Source: Bacteroidales bacterium
GTDB lineage: Bacteria; Bacteroidota; Bacteroidia; Bacteroidales; Muribaculaceae
DNA length: 14,272 bases
NCBI GenBank assembly: GCA_019420545.1
Contig: JAHZGZ010000155.1
Coordinates: 8,853-23,124, forward strand
Reading direction: 5' to 3'
In this document: positions 12,444 to 14,272 of the stretch, one piece after another
Layout of the letters: each line of letters begins with the position of its first letter
How positions within the stretch are numbered: the stretch's first letter is position 1
Program-made: the position numbers and the translations under genes
The notes under the pieces: generated by a model
The model's database searches: none
The model's input: only the letters and a program-made list of their open reading frames with translations
What the model was told of the DNA's origin: nothing

Positions 12444-14252
12444 TCAGGGGATGAGGGAGAAGGCGTCGGTGGAGATGATGAGGTCGGAGATGGCGCGGGC
12501 GGTGCGGATGTTGGAGAGGGCCGCGGGAGAGAGGGCAGTGGTGTCGCCTACGGCTTCGCCGGTCATGGAGCTGATGGCAAACGGAGCCTTGTCGGGGTCG
12601 AGGATGCTCTGGCCCATACCTTTCCAGCGGTAGCTGTCGAGCTTCATGAGATTGAGGAGGGTGGGATATATGTCGGCCTGTCCGAGTATGCCGTCGTAGC
12701 GGCCTCCGACGGGAGAGTTGATGACAATCAGCGGGGTATATTGGCCGGGAGATACTATACCGACGGCGGAGGGGTCAGAAAGTATAGCTGCGCGGTCCAT
12801 GGCAAGGCCCTCGTGGTCGCCGGTGATGACGATAAGGGTGCGGTCGTAGTCGGGGCGCGAGCGGAGGTAGGTGAGGAGTGTGCCTATGGCGCTGTCGGTG
12901 TAATGGGCCATCATCATGTAGTCGCGCATGCGCTCGGGGAAGCGGTCGGAGAAGGTGACTGTGCGGAGGTTTTCCGGGAGGCGGAACGGATTGTGGCCCG
13001 AGTAGGTTACAAACTGCATGAATGCATTCTCACCCTCGGGCCATATCTTCCCGGCCTTCATCTTTTCGACCGCCTGGCGCATGAAGGAGCCGTCGCTGAG
13101 TTTGGCCGGATTTCCTACGAGTTCGTCGTTGCGCCACGATGAGCGTGTGAGCAGGGTGTCGATGCCGAAGGCATGTGCTATCGGCTCCTGATTCCAAACA
13201 ATGGGTTTGTCGCATGTGAGGATGTAGGAGCGGGCGCCGTTTTTCTCGGCGAGGGCCTGGTTGAGAGTGTAGTAACGGTTTTGCGGGTAGCGCATGGAGT
13301 AGACGCTCGACTGCATGGGCAGCATCCCGGCGTTGACCAGTAGCTGGCAGTCGATTGAGCGTCCCGCGGCCACCTGTGTCAGCACGTTGGGAGCGTAGAG
13401 CGTGGTAGCTGTGTCGGCCACAAGCGAGTCGAGCACGGGCGTTATCTCCACGCCGTCGATAGTACGGTCGATAACCCAGCTTTCGAGCGACTCGCAGAGG
13501 ATGATGACAAGATTGTCGCGGCCGGGAATGCTGTCGGGCAGGGGACGGTAGGGACGGTGCTGCTCCTTCTCGAGCATCCATGCGTCGATACGGGCGCGTC
13601 CCTCCTCGTCGAGCGAGCGCGAGTTGCCTGTAAGAAGATCGTACATCACCGAGCCGCCTACGGTATAGATGGGTGTGGTGCAGGTGGTGTAGTAACATGA
13701 TTCCTGCAGGCGCGAATAATGGGCCGTGAACCCTCCGCGGGAGAGAGCTGCAATCCCGGCAATGATGGCGGCGGTGACAACATAGGCGAGATAACGGAGT
13801 GTGAATCGGTGCGGGAAGCTGTTGCGGAAGCGACGCCCGAGAATCCATGCAGCGACGGTGGTAAGGGGGATCAGAATGTCGATCCAACGCATGGAATCGA
13901 CCACGCTTGCAGTGAAGTCGGAGAGATTGCCGGCAAGCAGATAGCTGTCGAGCGGTATTGCCGTGAAGTATGTGCGGCAATACATCAGGTTGGCGACGAG
14001 CACGCCGTCGGCCAGGAAGAAAATCATCACGCCTATCCAGAAACGGCGCGGCACAACATAGGCGAGCGTGAGGACGAGCGCTCCGAGGATGGCGTTGAGG
14101 TAAAGGCCGATGTCGGACATGGCGCGGAAGGTAGTGCCCATGCACCATATCACGTTGAACAGGATTAGCTTCAGAAAAGCAGCCGCAACCAGTATTGAGA
14201 GACGGCCACGCCATATATCGGCCGGAAAAAGCCGCGAGAGGATAGATTTCAT
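12444..14252 (-). CDS. LTA-synthase-like membrane phosphoglycerol transferase (alkaline phosphatase superfamily)
   Basis: This encodes 602 residues from ATG 14252 (MKSILSRLF). Five membrane segments lie at about 18-38, 48-67, 71-90, 124-140 and 154-172. An extracytoplasmic sulfatase/phosphatase domain runs from about 245 to the end. Active-site features follow the LtaS pattern: NLVIILCESLESW with metal Glu254, AAGRSID with Ser299 at the nucleophile position (LtaS uses Thr), an Asp348...Trp353 pair, YSGHNPF with His420, and TGDHEG with metal Asp478-His479. As I recall, S. aureus LtaS has equivalents at nearly the same numbers. The enzyme would move a phosphoglycerol or similar phospho-alcohol group from phospholipid to an envelope acceptor in the periplasm. 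Gram-negative Bacteroidetes lack lipoteichoic acid, so the acceptor is probably a lipid or surface glycan; this is inference. The gene is complete, with only 20 bases remaining upstream, so its promoter is not visible. Confidence 0.88.
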   Translation of the reverse strand: MKSILSRLFPADIWRGRLSILVAAAFLKLILFNVIWCMGTTFRAMSDIGLYLNAILGALVLTLAYVVPRRFWIGVMIFFLADGVLVANLMYCRTYFTAIPLDSYLLAGNLSDFTASVVDSMRWIDILIPLTTVAAWILGRRFRNSFPHRFTLRYLAYVVTAAIIAGIAALSRGGFTAHYSRLQESCYYTTCTTPIYTVGGSVMYDLLTGNSRSLDEEGRARIDAWMLEKEQHRPYRPLPDSIPGRDNLVIILCESLESWVIDRTIDGVEITPVLDSLVADTATTLYAPNVLTQVAAGRSIDCQLLVNAGMLPMQSSVYSMRYPQNRYYTLNQALAEKNGARSYILTCDKPIVWNQEPIAHAFGIDTLLTRSSWRNDELVGNPAKLSDGSFMRQAVEKMKAGKIWPEGENAFMQFVTYSGHNPFRLPENLRTVTFSDRFPERMRDYMMMAHYTDSAIGTLLTYLRSRPDYDRTLIVITGDHEGLAMDRAAILSDPSAVGIVSPGQYTPLIVINSPVGGRYDGILGQADIYPTLLNLMKLDSYRWKGMGQSILDPDKAPFAISSMTGEAVGDTTALSPAALSNIRTARAISDLIISTDAFSLIP

Positions 14253-14272
14253 CGTTTCGTTTTGTCGAGATA

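Noticed and set aside
13030..14214. 394-residue minus-strand frame overlapping the LtaS-like gene
   Set aside because: It is an out-of-phase shadow rich in Arg, His and Pro, while the overlapping frame has membrane segments and active-site motifs.

Overview
The window looks like chromosomal DNA of a gut Bacteroidales bacterium, most plausibly Muribaculaceae or a Prevotella-like relative (inference). The grounds are secreted GH3 and GH43 hemicellulases, a TonB-plug/carboxypeptidase-regulatory-like protein, a TGS-domain nucleoside kinase of Bacteroidetes type, a promoter matching the Bacteroidetes -33/-7 pattern (TTTG-N19..21-TAnnTTTG), AT-rich leaders without obvious Shine-Dalgarno sites, and a short C-terminal tail typical of Bacteroidales secreted proteins. 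Most genes are G+C-rich. The gene at 6702-8657 is clearly more A+T-rich than its neighbours.

Layout. (1) 1-1911, minus: 5' part of a large secreted beta-sandwich protein that runs off the left edge. (2) 1912-2260: divergent intergenic region with a good minus-strand promoter. (3) 2261-6539, plus: a two-gene xylan/arabinoxylan-type cassette, GH3 then GH43, 10 bases apart. The GH3 gene is cut by an in-frame TGA (3311-3313) where a TGG Trp codon is expected. The cut lies at the linker between its two catalytic domains, and an in-frame ATG follows 12 bases later. (4) 6702-8657, plus: a secreted protein built from four related domains of about 135-160 residues that I do not recognise, with its own promoter candidate and a strong terminator shared with the convergent gene. 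(5) 8818-10491, minus: nucleoside (uridine-type) kinase with TGS and ThrRS-like N-terminal domains. (6) 10726-12177, minus: a secreted, N-terminally shortened member of the CarboxypepD_reg/TonB-plug family. (7) 12444-14252, minus: LTA-synthase-like membrane phosphoglycerol transferase.

The two right-hand genes (6 and 7) have look-alike 3' regions. Each carries a pyrimidine-rich, G-poor tract in mRNA sense after the stop codon, followed by a near-identical palindrome-bearing repeat of about 32 bases. A cluster of GACTTTAGGG direct repeats lies between genes 6 and 7.

Functionally, GH3 and GH43 would trim xylo-oligosaccharides in the periplasm or at the surface. No SusC/SusD pair or regulator is visible, so this is at most part of a polysaccharide utilisation locus. 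The right half is a housekeeping/envelope region. I see no CRISPR array, tRNA, rRNA, insertion sequence or phage gene. The most notable points are the interrupted GH3, the four-domain secreted protein and the paired palindromic 3' elements.
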